Under the pieces are notes generated by a model. That model did no database searches, was not told the DNA's origin, and worked only from the letters and a program-made list of their open reading frames with translations. From JASGKO01 sp049840595 (GTDB taxonomy: Bacteria > Verrucomicrobiota > Verrucomicrobiia > Chthoniobacterales > Chthoniobacteraceae): a DNA stretch of 64,000 nucleotides. This document shows, one piece after another, positions 1 through 8,146 of the stretch; positions within the stretch are counted from its first letter, which is position 1, and every line of letters begins with the position of its first letter. A program made the position numbers and the translations under genes. The stretch lies in contig JASGKO010000017.1 of assembly GCA_049840595.1 (NCBI GenBank), positions 21,052 through 85,051 on the forward strand. Reading direction: 5' to 3'.

Positions 1-135
1 CTGATTGGCGGCATCCATCAATTCACTCACCAGATAAAAACGAAACCGCGTATGCCCGAAGGTTTCGATCTGCTGCTGCGGAGCCAGGACCACCTGCGTG
101 TTTTCCAGCGCGTATTGAAAGCTGTCTAAATTCAT
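1..135 (-). CDS. Hypothetical protein, N-terminal fragment
   Basis: The gene runs off the left edge of the window, so only the first 45 codons are visible. Its ATG is at 133-135 on the minus strand and the protein begins MNLDSFQYALENTQ. The visible part is soluble and shows no signal peptide or membrane segment. I do not recognise the family. The region between it and the tRNA (136-289) contains no further gene that I can support. Confidence 0.55.
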   Translation of the reverse strand, partial: MNLDSFQYALENTQVVLAPQQQIETFGHTRFRFYLVSELMDAANQ

Positions 136-289
136 TTCGTAGCACTCCTAAACTCGCATGCTTTCCCTCCCGTGGCAAAACGTCTTAGAGACCGGTTGTG
201 AATGTATTTTTTAGGAAAAATCCACCGAAATAAAGAGGTGGTAAGGAGCGGCGATTGCATCCCAAAGATACCGCCAGTTTGGAAAAAAC

Positions 290-366
290 TGGCGGAGCCT
301 ACGGGGCTCGAACCCGCAACCTCTGCCGTGACAGGGCAGCGCTCTAACCGATTGAGCTAAGGCTCC
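290..366 (-). tRNA. tRNA-Asp (anticodon GTC)
   Basis: Read on the minus strand, a full cloverleaf folds. The 7-bp acceptor stem begins GGAGCCT and closes with AGGCTCC, the D arm contains GCTC...GAGC, and the anticodon loop CTGTCAC sits between the arms CTGCC and GGCAG, giving anticodon GTC. The T arm is GCGGG-TTCGAGC-CCCGT. The discriminator is G and the CCA tail is encoded (290-292). GTC decodes aspartate codons. Confidence 0.95.
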
Positions 367-656
367 TCTCGTGAAGGAGGCGCGCAAAGTAAGGTGTGTT
401 TTCGCGGACGGCAAACATTTTTTGCAGCTTTTTTCAGTTTTCTTTTTCCCCGAGGGAAAATGCGGGATTTTTCTCTGTAAGCCAGCATCGGCCCATCTCC
501 CGGGAAATGAAAAAAAGTCCTCCGGGCATCCCTCGGAGCGGGCCTGCCTTCCGCAAATTTTTTGGAACCTTTCGCAGCCCACGACGTTTGTCTTAATACG
601 AACTCCGGTGCCACCCACTCGTAAATCGGCACCAGTCCCACTGAACAAAAATCCTT

Positions 657-1175
657 ATGAAACACACATTCAACAAATCGTTAACAGTATTGGCTCTGGC
701 CACGCTGCTCGGGCTCGGTTGCTCCGCCAAGGCGCAGGACAGTAGCCCGACGGCCAGCCCTTCGGCCTCGCCCTCCGCTTCACCGGCCGATAATGGCGAT
801 CATCATGGCGGCGGAAAATGGGGCGGCGGTCCCGGCGGGCGGCGTGGCGGTGGCATGCGCGGCGGCATGGGCATCGAGATGCTCGCGAAGGAACTAAACC
901 TTACCGAGGACCAGAAGGCCAAGATTAAGCCGATCCTCGACGATCAGATGACCCAGATGAAGGCGCTGCGTGAGGACTCCACCATCGCCCAGGAAGACAA
1001 GCGCGCGAAGATGAAGGCCATCCACGAAAGCACCGTGACCAAGATCGAGGCCCTCCTCACGCCGGAGCAGAAGACCAAGTACGAGGAAATGCAGAAGAAC
1101 ATGCGCCAGCATCGTGGTCCAGGCGGTCCTGGTGGTCCCGGCGGTCCGGACGCCAGCCCGTCCCCGGCTCAATAA
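657..1175 (+). CDS. Spy/CpxP-like periplasmic LTxxQ-motif protein
   Basis: This is a 172-residue exported protein. A signal peptide spans about residues 1-26, with a probable signal peptidase I site after AKA; a Cys at 22 could alternatively be a weak lipobox. A Ser/Pro/Ala-rich linker and a Gly-rich stretch follow, then a helical domain (about 75-150) carrying two LTxxQ motifs, LTEDQ and LTPEQ. These motifs are typical of the Spy/CpxP family of periplasmic chaperones and envelope-stress or metal-stress proteins. The tail is Gly/Pro-rich. The gene stands alone between the tRNA and a strong terminator at 1216. The family assignment rests on the motif pair and layout, and the exact function is unknown. 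Confidence 0.8.
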   Translation: MKHTFNKSLTVLALATLLGLGCSAKAQDSSPTASPSASPSASPADNGDHHGGGKWGGGPGGRRGGGMRGGMGIEMLAKELNLTEDQKAKIKPILDDQMTQMKALREDSTIAQEDKRAKMKAIHESTVTKIEALLTPEQKTKYEEMQKNMRQHRGPGGPGGPGGPDASPSPAQ

Positions 1176-1215
1176 ATCAGCAGCCTGGCTGCTAAGCTTA
1201 TCGCTCAACTCCTTC

Positions 1216-1250
1216 ACCGCCGTAGTGGAAACACTGCGGCGGTTTTCTTT
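1216..1250 (+). terminator. Rho-independent terminator of the Spy-like gene
   Basis: A 12-bp stem (1216-1227 with 1232-1243, one G-T wobble) with a GAAA tetraloop is followed by TTTCTTTTT. A smaller hairpin without a U tract lies just after the stop codon at 1179-1193. The terminator separates the Spy-like gene from the convergent glycosyltransferase gene ending at 1257. Confidence 0.85.
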
Positions 1251-1256
1251 TTGTGC

Positions 1257-2048
1257 TTAGCTTTCCAGCGGATACTTCCGCAATCCCGTCACCTGCAACG
1301 CCATGCGCCAGATGAAGAGCGGGTTGTTTTTGAGATACCGCTTCCACAGCCGCCTCGGCTCGCTGATCAAGCGGAAGAGCCACTCCAGCCCCGAGCGCTG
1401 CACCCAGCGTGGGGCCTGCCGCACTTTGCCGGTGTGAAAATCGAAGGCCGCCCCGACGCCAAACATGAGCGTCGTCTCCAGCTTGGGCAGGTATTCCGCC
1501 ATGAATTTCTCCTGCTTCGGCGTGCTCAGCCCCACCCACACGATATCCGGCTTCAAGCGGGCGATGGTCGCCGCCAGCTCCTGCTGCTCCTGCTCGGTGA
1601 GCGGGCGAAACGGCGGGCAGTAGGTACCGCAAATAATCACCCCCGGGAATTTTTCACGCATCCGCTCCGCCAGTTCATCGGCCACGCCCTCCTTGCCCCC
1701 GTAAAAGAAATGCCGGCACCGCGACTGCTGGCTCCAGGCAAAGACGTCCAGCATCAGGTCCGGCCCATAGACCCGATCCATTTCGCGGTGACCGTAATAT
1801 TTTCCAGTCCACACCATCGGCATACCATCGGGCGTGTTCAAAAATGCGCCATTCAGGATGCGCTTAAACCCCTCGTCCTCCTGCGCCTCGCTGACGCCAT
1901 GCACGCCGGAAACACAGATGTATCCCTTGCGCCGACGCTCCACCGCATCGGCAATCGCCGCCACCGCAGTGCGCAGGTTCAGCACGCTGAAACCCACGCC
2001 CAGCACATTGACTTTTTTGATCTCGGGGGTTGCGGTGCCTTGGCTCAT
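1257..2048 (-). CDS. WecG/TagA/CpsF-family glycosyltransferase
   Basis: The protein (about 263 residues from the chosen ATG) matches the WecG/TagA/CpsF family of membrane-associated glycosyltransferases. Known members add N-acetylmannosamine-type sugars to undecaprenyl-linked acceptors. Visible family hallmarks are TPDGMPMVW, the YGPDLM segment, FFYGGKEGVA, the VGLSTPKQEKFM motif and a final FGVGAAFDFHTGK block. The reading frame extends upstream to 2099, but conserved sequence starts only at VNVLGVGFS, so the internal ATG at 2048 is preferred. It is divergent from the exosortase gene 130 bp away, which suggests a role in the exopolysaccharide that usually accompanies exosortase loci. The sugar specificity cannot be read from sequence. 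Confidence 0.88.
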   Translation of the reverse strand: MSQGTATPEIKKVNVLGVGFSVLNLRTAVAAIADAVERRRKGYICVSGVHGVSEAQEDEGFKRILNGAFLNTPDGMPMVWTGKYYGHREMDRVYGPDLMLDVFAWSQQSRCRHFFYGGKEGVADELAERMREKFPGVIICGTYCPPFRPLTEQEQQELAATIARLKPDIVWVGLSTPKQEKFMAEYLPKLETTLMFGVGAAFDFHTGKVRQAPRWVQRSGLEWLFRLISEPRRLWKRYLKNNPLFIWRMALQVTGLRKYPLES

Positions 2049-2180
2049 GGTGGGCGCACTATTGAAAAGCCCTTTCTCCGACGCAAGCCGAATCCCCATA
2101 AGTCACCAGCCTGTAACCTCTCCCAGCCGCAATTCATTTGCACCCCGCCCCCCGGCGGATAAAGTCATGTCTCCCCGACC

Positions 2181-3203
2181 ATGGAAAACACCAATGCCTC
2201 TGCCAGTAATGTTGTGCCGACCGCAGATCGCCCGGACCTGACCCCCGGCGACCTCGCGACCGCATTCCGGCGCTGGACTCGCGAACAACCGCTCCAGGCG
2301 TTGCTGGCATTCACCTTTCTCGGCACGTTCGTCTATTTTTACGGCATCCTGAAAGCCTTCTTCAACGAGACGCAGACGGTTTTCCACTGGACCATTTATT
2401 CGTGGAACGACGAGGGCAACATGCAGCACGGCTGGCTGGTTTTCCCGATTTTCCTGGGCCTGCTCTACTACCACCGCAACCGCCTGCGCGAGGTTCCCAA
2501 AAAGAGCGAATTAAAAGGCCTCTGGCTCTTCGTGACCGCGATCGTGATCTTCGTCATCGCCGTCCGCACGGTGCAACCCCGGGTCGCCCTCTTCGCGCTG
2601 CCTTTCTTCATCCTCGGATCAATCTGGTATCTCTGGGGCCGGTCGATGATGCGCCTGCTGCTCTTCCCGAGCCTGTTCCTGCTTTTCATGATCAACTCGG
2701 GGTTCATCGAGAACACCACCTTCAAGCTCCAGTTCCTGATCACGGGAATTGTCGGCATGCTCTCGAATCTGGTTGGCGTTCACATTTTGGCCATCGGGAC
2801 CACCATCACCGCCTCGGACAACACCTTTAACTTCGAGATCGTCGGTGGCTGCAGCGGCATCCGCTCCCTGTTTGCCATGGCCATGCTCACCGGCATCTAC
2901 GTCCATGTCTTCCAGCGCCAGCTTTGGAAGAAAGTCGTCATCTTCGCCGCCAGCCTCATTTTTGCGCTGATCGGGAACGTCTGCCGCATTTTCACGGTCA
3001 TCCTCGTCGCCCGCTTCCTCGGCAATACTCCGGCGGAATACGTCCACGATTATTCCGATTTTGTCTTTTTCCCCTGCGCGCTCGGCGCGATGATCGGCTT
3101 CGCCCGCCTGCTCAATCTCCACCTTCCCCACCCGATGGACTCGATGAACAGCGGCAAGCCCAGCTCCGAACCCAAATCGCAACCCGTGCGCTATGATTAC
3201 TAG
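2181..3203 (+). CDS. Exosortase (PEP-CTERM protein sorting transpeptidase)
   Basis: This is a 340-residue polytopic membrane protein of the exosortase/archaeosortase family. The three catalytic positions are visible: Cys224 in GGCSGIRS, Arg269 in NVCRIF and His289 in VHDYSD. Hydrophobic segments run from about residue 40 to 310. Exosortases recognise a C-terminal PEP motif, transmembrane helix and basic cluster on exported proteins and are proposed to cleave and anchor or release them. Three candidate substrates (25990, 26944 and 38940) lie in this same window, though not adjacent. The next gene, EpsI, overlaps by 11 bp. The exosortase subtype could not be assigned by eye. Confidence 0.93.
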   Translation: MENTNASASNVVPTADRPDLTPGDLATAFRRWTREQPLQALLAFTFLGTFVYFYGILKAFFNETQTVFHWTIYSWNDEGNMQHGWLVFPIFLGLLYYHRNRLREVPKKSELKGLWLFVTAIVIFVIAVRTVQPRVALFALPFFILGSIWYLWGRSMMRLLLFPSLFLLFMINSGFIENTTFKLQFLITGIVGMLSNLVGVHILAIGTTITASDNTFNFEIVGGCSGIRSLFAMAMLTGIYVHVFQRQLWKKVVIFAASLIFALIGNVCRIFTVILVARFLGNTPAEYVHDYSDFVFFPCALGAMIGFARLLNLHLPHPMDSMNSGKPSSEPKSQPVRYDY

Positions 3204-3912
3204 GCACCTCCTCATTTTGCAGATCGTGCTGCTGGCTGGCCTCAGCTCGATTTTTCTCCTGCCCCACGTGCCGGATGACGAACCGGCAGGCATCAAGCTT
3301 TCCCTGCCGGATTTTGTCGGCCCCTGGTATGGCGAGGACGCCCCCGTGACCCAGGCCGAGCGCGATGCCCTCGGGTCCACCACCGAGTTTGCCCGCAAAA
3401 ATTACACCGACGGTCGCGGCAACCAGCTCTACGTCTCGATCGTGCTCTCCGGCGCGGATATGATGACCAGCATCCACCGCCCCGAACGCTGCCTTCCGGC
3501 CCAGGGCTGGACGCTCATCGATTCGGCCCGCCGCAGCGTCGATGTGAAAGACAGCGGCAACCACATCCTGCAAGTCACGCGCCTGCACAGCTTCCGCTAT
3601 GCCCGGAATCAAAGCGGCGAGACCATCAATGATGCCCAGGGGAAAGCCATCCCCATCTACAACCTGAACTACTACTGGTTCATTGGCCGCAACACGATCG
3701 TCCCCTCCCACTACGATCGCCTGTATATCGACATGCGCGATCGCGTCCTCTACGGCTACAACCAGCGCTGGGCCTATGTCACCGTGGTCTCCAACGTCAC
3801 CGACAATCTCCAGGCCTACGGCAAAAACGAGATCCAAACCGACAAGATGATTCAGGATTTCATCCAACAAATCACCCCGCTCATCATCAAGCCGGGGATT
3901 CGGTTTGATTAG
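3193..3912 (+). CDS. EpsI family exosortase-associated protein (DUF3485)
   Basis: This 239-residue protein has an N-terminal membrane anchor (about 5-24) and an extracytoplasmic domain. The segment HRPERCLPAQGW matches the conserved H-x-PE-x-CLP-x-x-GW signature of EpsI/DUF3485 proteins. These are encoded next to, or fused to, exosortases in exopolysaccharide loci. The start overlaps the exosortase by 11 bp, indicating translational coupling. The biochemical role of EpsI is not established; the link to exosortase and EPS export is by genomic association. Confidence 0.9.
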   Translation: MITRHLLILQIVLLAGLSSIFLLPHVPDDEPAGIKLSLPDFVGPWYGEDAPVTQAERDALGSTTEFARKNYTDGRGNQLYVSIVLSGADMMTSIHRPERCLPAQGWTLIDSARRSVDVKDSGNHILQVTRLHSFRYARNQSGETINDAQGKAIPIYNLNYYWFIGRNTIVPSHYDRLYIDMRDRVLYGYNQRWAYVTVVSNVTDNLQAYGKNEIQTDKMIQDFIQQITPLIIKPGIRFD

Positions 3913-4052
3913 GCGGGGCGTCTGTTGCGAGTTGATCTGCAATCCAGCCCCATCCCAAAAGCAATGTCATGTTGAGCGGAATGGAGTCGAAGCATCTCCA
4001 TCTATTTCTGGAGCGGAGAGCGCTCCGGTAAATTGAGAAATCACGTCGTCTT

Positions 4053-4290
4053 CCCAGCGCCGAACAATTTGAGGCCCCTCGGCTTCGCTCGGGGTGACAT
4101 TTTGGAAGGAGCCTGGAGAAGCATGGGAAGCTGGTGCCGACTTCGGAAGCTGCTTTCGCAGCACGATTGCGAAGCAATTCCAAAACAGATTTAGAGCAAC
4201 TCTCGAAGCATGGCGTGCTCATGAGTTTCCTTGCCCCTCTCCATGTCACCCCGAGCGAAGCCGAGGGGCCTCAAATTGTTCGGCGCTGGG
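4053..4290. repeat. Perfect 48-bp inverted repeat pair in a 440-bp gene-free spacer
   Basis: Bases 4053-4100 and 4243-4290 are exact reverse complements over 48 bp. The arms contain the core CCTCGGCTTCGCTCGGGG, which is itself palindromic. The 142 bp between them hold no convincing gene, and the whole spacer 3913-4352 is otherwise empty. A diverged copy of the same unit (GAGGCCCATCGGCTTCGCTC and flanks) lies at about 59811-59852. The layout resembles a paired REP/MITE-like element rather than a coding region. The open frames here translate the repeat and are not genes. Confidence 0.85.
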
Positions 4291-4352
4291 TTGCCCTGCA
4301 AATCCCAGGCATCACCAAAATCGTCAGCGGGAACATCCTCCACGGTTCAGCC

Positions 4353-4697
4353 CTACCTTACCCCATCCGCCACCGCAAAGACCGTCATCACCAGCGGCTC
4401 CGCCCCCGTATTCCGCACTTCGTGCCATTCCTTCGGCTGCGTGAGCACAAAGACGCCGGGGCGCAATTCCACCCGCCGTCCGTCGATCTCCATCTCGCCG
4501 CTCCCCTGCTCGCAGCAGAAGTATTCCCACATATCCTCGTGGCGATGGCCGTGCGCCACTTCACCGGGCGGGAATTCCGCCCGGGCAATTTGCATCACTC
4601 CCGGCACCGTCCCCCGCCGCACCGCCACGACCTTTTGGATCGCGGCGTTGTGCGAAACGGGCTCCCGCGGCAACTCGTGGAGGAGGCCGGTCTCCAT
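4353..4697 (-). CDS. Cupin-domain protein, small
   Basis: This 114-residue single-domain cupin shows motif 1 as GHRHEDMWEYF followed by GSGEMEIDG, and motif 2 as PGVFVLTQPKEWHEVRN, giving the His/Glu set expected to bind a metal. Its ATG abuts the stop codon of the epimerase gene upstream (4698), so the two are almost certainly co-transcribed. In sugar-nucleotide operons such small cupins may be epimerases or isomerases or simply binding proteins; I cannot tell which. The position at the 3' end of a heptose/epimerase cluster favours a role in sugar modification (inference). Confidence 0.8.
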   Translation of the reverse strand: METGLLHELPREPVSHNAAIQKVVAVRRGTVPGVMQIARAEFPPGEVAHGHRHEDMWEYFCCEQGSGEMEIDGRRVELRPGVFVLTQPKEWHEVRNTGAEPLVMTVFAVADGVR

Positions 4698-5699
4698 TTA
4701 GCTCAGGTTGACCACCGAGTCCTTGGAGTTGTTGCTGATCATCTGCTCGTAGATCCACGCGTAGGTCTTTTCCAGGCCGTCGCGCAGGCGGATGTCCGGC
4801 GCCCAGTTGAGCTTTTCCTTGATGAGCGTGTTATCGCTGGAGCGACCGCGCACGCCCTTCGGCGCGCCGAGGTTGTAGTTCCGCTTGAGCTTGATGCCCG
4901 CGATGTCTTCCACGATGTCCACCAGCTGGTTGATCGAGACCATCTCGTCGCTGCCGAGGTTGATCGGCTCGATGATCTCGCTCGCCGTGATGTCGAGGAT
5001 GCCCTTGATGCAATCGTCGATATACATGAAGGAGCGGGTCTGCTCGCCATCGCCCCAGATCTCGATCTCGTGCTTGCCGGTAAGCTTCGCGTCGATCACC
5101 TTGCGGCAGATCGCCGCCGGGGCCTTCTCGCGGCCACCGTCAAAGGTGCCGAAGGTTCCATACACGTTGTGGAAACGGGCCACGCGCGTGATGATTCCGA
5201 AGTCCTCGCGGAAGTGGCGGCACATGCGCTCGGAGAAGAGTTTCTCCCAGCCGTAGCCGTCCTCGGGATCAGCCGGATAGGCGTCCTCTTCCTTCAGCCC
5301 CGGGTTGTCGGTCTCGCGCTGCTTGTAGCCGGCATAGACACAGGCACTGGAGGCGTAGAAGCGGGAAATGCCCAGCTTGCGGGAAGCGACCAGCAGGTGG
5401 GTATTGATGAGCACGCTCAGCATGCACAGCGCGCGATTGGTCTCGATGAACCCCATGCCGCCCATGTCTGCCGCGAGATTGTACACCGTATGCGCGCCCT
5501 GGAGGGCCTCGATGCAATTATCGAGCTCTTCGAGGTTGAGCACGCGGTTGTCCACGTCGGGGAAACGTTGGTACCAGCGGTTCTGCGGCTTGCGATCCAC
5601 GCTACGGATGTTCGTGTAGCCATGGTCGCGGAGATAGGAAACCAGGTGGCCGCCGATGAAGCCGCCGCCGCCGCACACTACGATGAGTTCGTTTTTCAT
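4698..5699 (-). CDS. GDP-mannose 3,5-epimerase-like NAD-dependent epimerase
   Basis: This is a 333-residue extended short-chain dehydrogenase/reductase. The NAD-binding motif GGGGFIGGH is near residues 10-18, the active-site Ser/Cys region SSACVY is at 117-122, and the catalytic YxxxK is Tyr149/Lys153 in YGWEK. The segment AADMGGMGFIE (77-87) is characteristic of the GDP-mannose 3,5-epimerase branch. Cupin and heptose genes flank it, so the natural substrate could be GDP-mannose or a GDP-heptose derivative (inference). A 108-bp gap separates it from the gene upstream. Confidence 0.85.
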   Translation of the reverse strand: MKNELIVVCGGGGFIGGHLVSYLRDHGYTNIRSVDRKPQNRWYQRFPDVDNRVLNLEELDNCIEALQGAHTVYNLAADMGGMGFIETNRALCMLSVLINTHLLVASRKLGISRFYASSACVYAGYKQRETDNPGLKEEDAYPADPEDGYGWEKLFSERMCRHFREDFGIITRVARFHNVYGTFGTFDGGREKAPAAICRKVIDAKLTGKHEIEIWGDGEQTRSFMYIDDCIKGILDITASEIIEPINLGSDEMVSINQLVDIVEDIAGIKLKRNYNLGAPKGVRGRSSDNTLIKEKLNWAPDIRLRDGLEKTYAWIYEQMISNNSKDSVVNLS

Positions 5700-5807
5700 G
5701 ATATAATTATTAGGTTTCTGAGGGAGAAGGTTCTTTAGCAGTGGATGACGGGGGGTTCAAGGGGTCACAGGTGAAAACTGGGTGACAGATGGGAGATCGG
5801 GAGGTTT

Positions 5808-6566
5808 TCAGGAATCTTGTTGCCACATTTTTTTCACGGGATGCAGCGTCCAGGCTCCTTCGGCGCGATATTTCTCCACCTCGGCGGTCAGATCGCCGAG
5901 CGGTTGCACATACAGCTCCTGATCGCGGCCCAGCGGGCGGATGCGAAAGCCGAGGTGATGGACCAGCGTCGGCACATACAGCTCGTGGTAAATTGGGAAG
6001 GGCTCCGCATGTTTGCCCATTTCCAGCAGGGCCTCGCGGGTCCAGAACGAGCCCGTGCCCAGCATGGAAAGCACGGCCTCGGGCTCTTCACGGAGCGTGA
6101 TTTTTTTCCAGAACTCGCAAAAACCGGGGGAAGCCATTGCCTGCAGGTAGTGGGGAAAATTCGTGCCGTCCACCCGGCTGACCGCGCAGCCAATCACATC
6201 GGCCTTTTCCCGTTCCAATCGCGCCCGCAACCGGGCATCGAAATCCCGGGCCAGCGGCACGTGGTCGTATTCGGAGATAAACCCCCGGTCGAACTCCGGA
6301 TGCTCCTGCAAGAAGGCCGCGATGGCTTGATAGATGGCGGTGTAGCTCTGCATCTCCCGCTGGTGATCGGTCGTCCGCAGCCGTGGGTCGCTGATGTAGG
6401 CCTTCCACGGATGACTCACGGCGGAGTAAGCTTCGGGCGTCCCGCCATGGAGCACGAGGAGTTGGTCCTCCGCCGCAAAGTCGCGCCACCAGGCCAGCAT
6501 CCGCCCGACCAGCTCGGACTCCTGGTGCGTGATCAGCGCATATAAAGTTCTAGGGCTTGCGGACAT
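5808..6566 (-). CDS. Unknown protein of the heptose/glycan cluster, possible GT-A-like glycosyltransferase
   Basis: The frame is open from 6662, but a start at 6566 (MSASPRTLYALITHQ) is more likely, because the upstream residues are low-complexity and overlap the preceding gene. The 252-residue protein begins with a beta-strand/helix pattern typical of a Rossmann-like fold (TLYALITHQESELVGRMLAW) and contains FISEYDHVPL, which could be an acidic nucleotide-sugar/metal motif like the DxD of GT-A enzymes. A second block, MLGTGSFWTREALLEM, resembles acceptor-side segments of such enzymes. The assignment is weak. Context strongly ties it to glycan assembly: it overlaps the 86-residue gene by 17 bp in the gmhA-hddA-hddC operon. 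Confidence 0.6.
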   Translation of the reverse strand: MSASPRTLYALITHQESELVGRMLAWWRDFAAEDQLLVLHGGTPEAYSAVSHPWKAYISDPRLRTTDHQREMQSYTAIYQAIAAFLQEHPEFDRGFISEYDHVPLARDFDARLRARLEREKADVIGCAVSRVDGTNFPHYLQAMASPGFCEFWKKITLREEPEAVLSMLGTGSFWTREALLEMGKHAEPFPIYHELYVPTLVHHLGFRIRPLGRDQELYVQPLGDLTAEVEKYRAEGAWTLHPVKKMWQQDS

Positions 6567-6810
6567 TCGGGAAATCTGGTGGGGGGACGGCGACAAACCC
6601 GAGCTCCTGCTTCCAGTAAACGGCCTGCTCCTGCTTGAGAAAAACCGGGCGCACCCGGGCATCGAGACCGATCACGTGAATCTTCCCCCGCCACGTCCAG
6701 ATGAAGGCGCGGCCCAACACGCGCCCGGTCTCCGCGTCGTGAATCGGACTGCCGAACCCGCGTAAAATCCCCAGCAACAGCGCCCTGATTTGAAGGCGAA
6801 AGGCTTTCAT
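6550..6810 (-). CDS. Small protein of unknown function in the heptose operon
   Basis: This 86-residue protein lies between the hddC-gmhB fusion (20 bp upstream) and the putative glycosyltransferase, which it overlaps by 17 bp. The central region, GSPIHDAETGRVLGRAFIWTWRGKIHVI, alternates hydrophobic and charged residues like a small beta-barrel. No signal peptide or membrane helix is visible. I do not recognise the family. Tight packing on the same strand supports it being a real gene, probably contributing to the same glycan pathway. Confidence 0.6.
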   Translation of the reverse strand: MKAFRLQIRALLLGILRGFGSPIHDAETGRVLGRAFIWTWRGKIHVIGLDARVRPVFLKQEQAVYWKQELGFVAVPPPDFPNVRKP

Positions 6811-6829
6811 CGATCGTGCTTGGAACTCC

Positions 6830-8143
6830 TTACGTCGGGTTGCATGGATTCTCTGCGGGCTTCAATACAAGCTCCACGGCCTCTTGCAAGTCAATCACCC
6901 TTGCGGCGGGCTCCGCTTTTTTCAGCTCGCTCTCGCCGATCAGGAGATTGCGCACCCCGGCGGCGGCTCCAGCATCGATGTCCCGCCAGGAATCACCGAT
7001 CATCCACGAGCGGGCGAGGTCGATATTCAACTCCTCGGCGGCCTGCAACAGCATGCCGGGCGCGGGCTTGCGGCAGTTGCACTTGATTTTCAACTCGGGA
7101 CGTTCACCGGGAAAACCGGAGTCCGGATGATGCGGGCAATAGTAGATCGCATCGAGAAACGCGCCGTCCGCGCCCAGCAGCGCTTCCATGCGGGCGTGGA
7201 TGCGCTCCAGCGTCGCCTCGTCGCATTCGCCGCGGGCGATCACCGGCTGATTGGTCACCAGCACAGTCAGGTATTCGGAACGATTCAGCCGACGGATGGC
7301 TTCGCCCGCGCCGGGCAGCAGTTCCAGCGTGGCCGGATCGTTAATCCAACCCGGATCGCGAACCACCGTCCCATCCCGGTCCAAAAACACGGCGGGGACG
7401 GGATGGGCGAAATTTCGCTGGCGAACCTTCCCGCTGGCAAAATCGCGGCGCACTTTTTCCAGGCGCTCGGGCGTGCCCATGTCTTTGATGTATTCGCGAC
7501 TTTCGTAGCCGAAGATGCGCCGTCCCTCCGCGACCATGCGGGGAAAAAGTTCCTTGCCGAAATCGAGTTTCCCCTCCGGCACCGGGTAACCGGCCAGCGC
7601 GGCTTTCTCGAGAATGTAGAAGGCCGCGTTGACGCAGTTGCGAACCAGCAGCCCCTCGGGATGCGGGTAGCCATGAAAGGCCAGCACGCGGCGGTCTCGG
7701 TCCATCTCCACCAGATCGGAATCGTGCGGATGATCGTTGGGATGCAAGAGCAGCGAGACTTCCGCCTGATGTTGCTCATGCCATTTCCACATCCGGTCGA
7801 GATCGAGATCGAACAGCGTGTCGCCGTAGCTCACCGCAAAGCGATCCTGCAGAGCTTCGCGAGCCGCCAATACCGCACCCGCCGTTCCCAGCGGGGTCTC
7901 ATCCACGCAGTAGGCCAGCCGGACGCCAAATTTTTCGCCATTGCCGAAAAATTGCTCGATCACTTCGGATCGGTAACTCGTGAGCAACAGCACGTCGGTG
8001 AAGCCATAGCGCGCGGCACACTCGATTTGATGCTGCAACAGCGGCTTCCCGGCGATCTCCGCCATCGGCTTGGGCAGGTCGCCCAGCACGGTGCGCAAGC
8101 GCGTTCCCAAGCCTCCGGAAATAATGACGAGCTGGCGGGACAT
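6830..8143 (-). CDS. Bifunctional heptose-1-phosphate nucleotidyltransferase / heptose bisphosphatase (HddC-GmhB fusion)
   Basis: This is a 437-residue two-domain enzyme. Residues 1-240 form a nucleotidyltransferase with GGLGTRL (10-16), PKP (24-26) and the SYGDTLFDLDL metal region, as in HddC-type D-glycero-alpha-D-manno-heptose-1-phosphate guanylyltransferases. Residues about 250-430 are a HAD-IIIA phosphatase of the GmhB type: DRDGT (255-259), TNQP (297-300), a zinc-binding set Cys336/His338/Cys355/Cys357, and a GDSWRDIDAG motif. Together with gmhA and hddA it completes synthesis of GDP-heptose from sedoheptulose 7-phosphate. The fusion joins two consecutive but non-adjacent-in-fold steps. 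Guanyl rather than adenyl specificity is inferred from the presence of HddA. Confidence 0.88.
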   Translation of the reverse strand: MSRQLVIISGGLGTRLRTVLGDLPKPMAEIAGKPLLQHQIECAARYGFTDVLLLTSYRSEVIEQFFGNGEKFGVRLAYCVDETPLGTAGAVLAAREALQDRFAVSYGDTLFDLDLDRMWKWHEQHQAEVSLLLHPNDHPHDSDLVEMDRDRRVLAFHGYPHPEGLLVRNCVNAAFYILEKAALAGYPVPEGKLDFGKELFPRMVAEGRRIFGYESREYIKDMGTPERLEKVRRDFASGKVRQRNFAHPVPAVFLDRDGTVVRDPGWINDPATLELLPGAGEAIRRLNRSEYLTVLVTNQPVIARGECDEATLERIHARMEALLGADGAFLDAIYYCPHHPDSGFPGERPELKIKCNCRKPAPGMLLQAAEELNIDLARSWMIGDSWRDIDAGAAAGVRNLLIGESELKKAEPAARVIDLQEAVELVLKPAENPCNPT

Positions 8144-8146
8144 CGG

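Noticed and set aside
4053..4290. Inverted repeats as insertion-sequence ends
   Set aside because: Only 142 bp separate the arms, with no transposase fragment and no clear target-site duplication; treated as a REP/MITE-like element.
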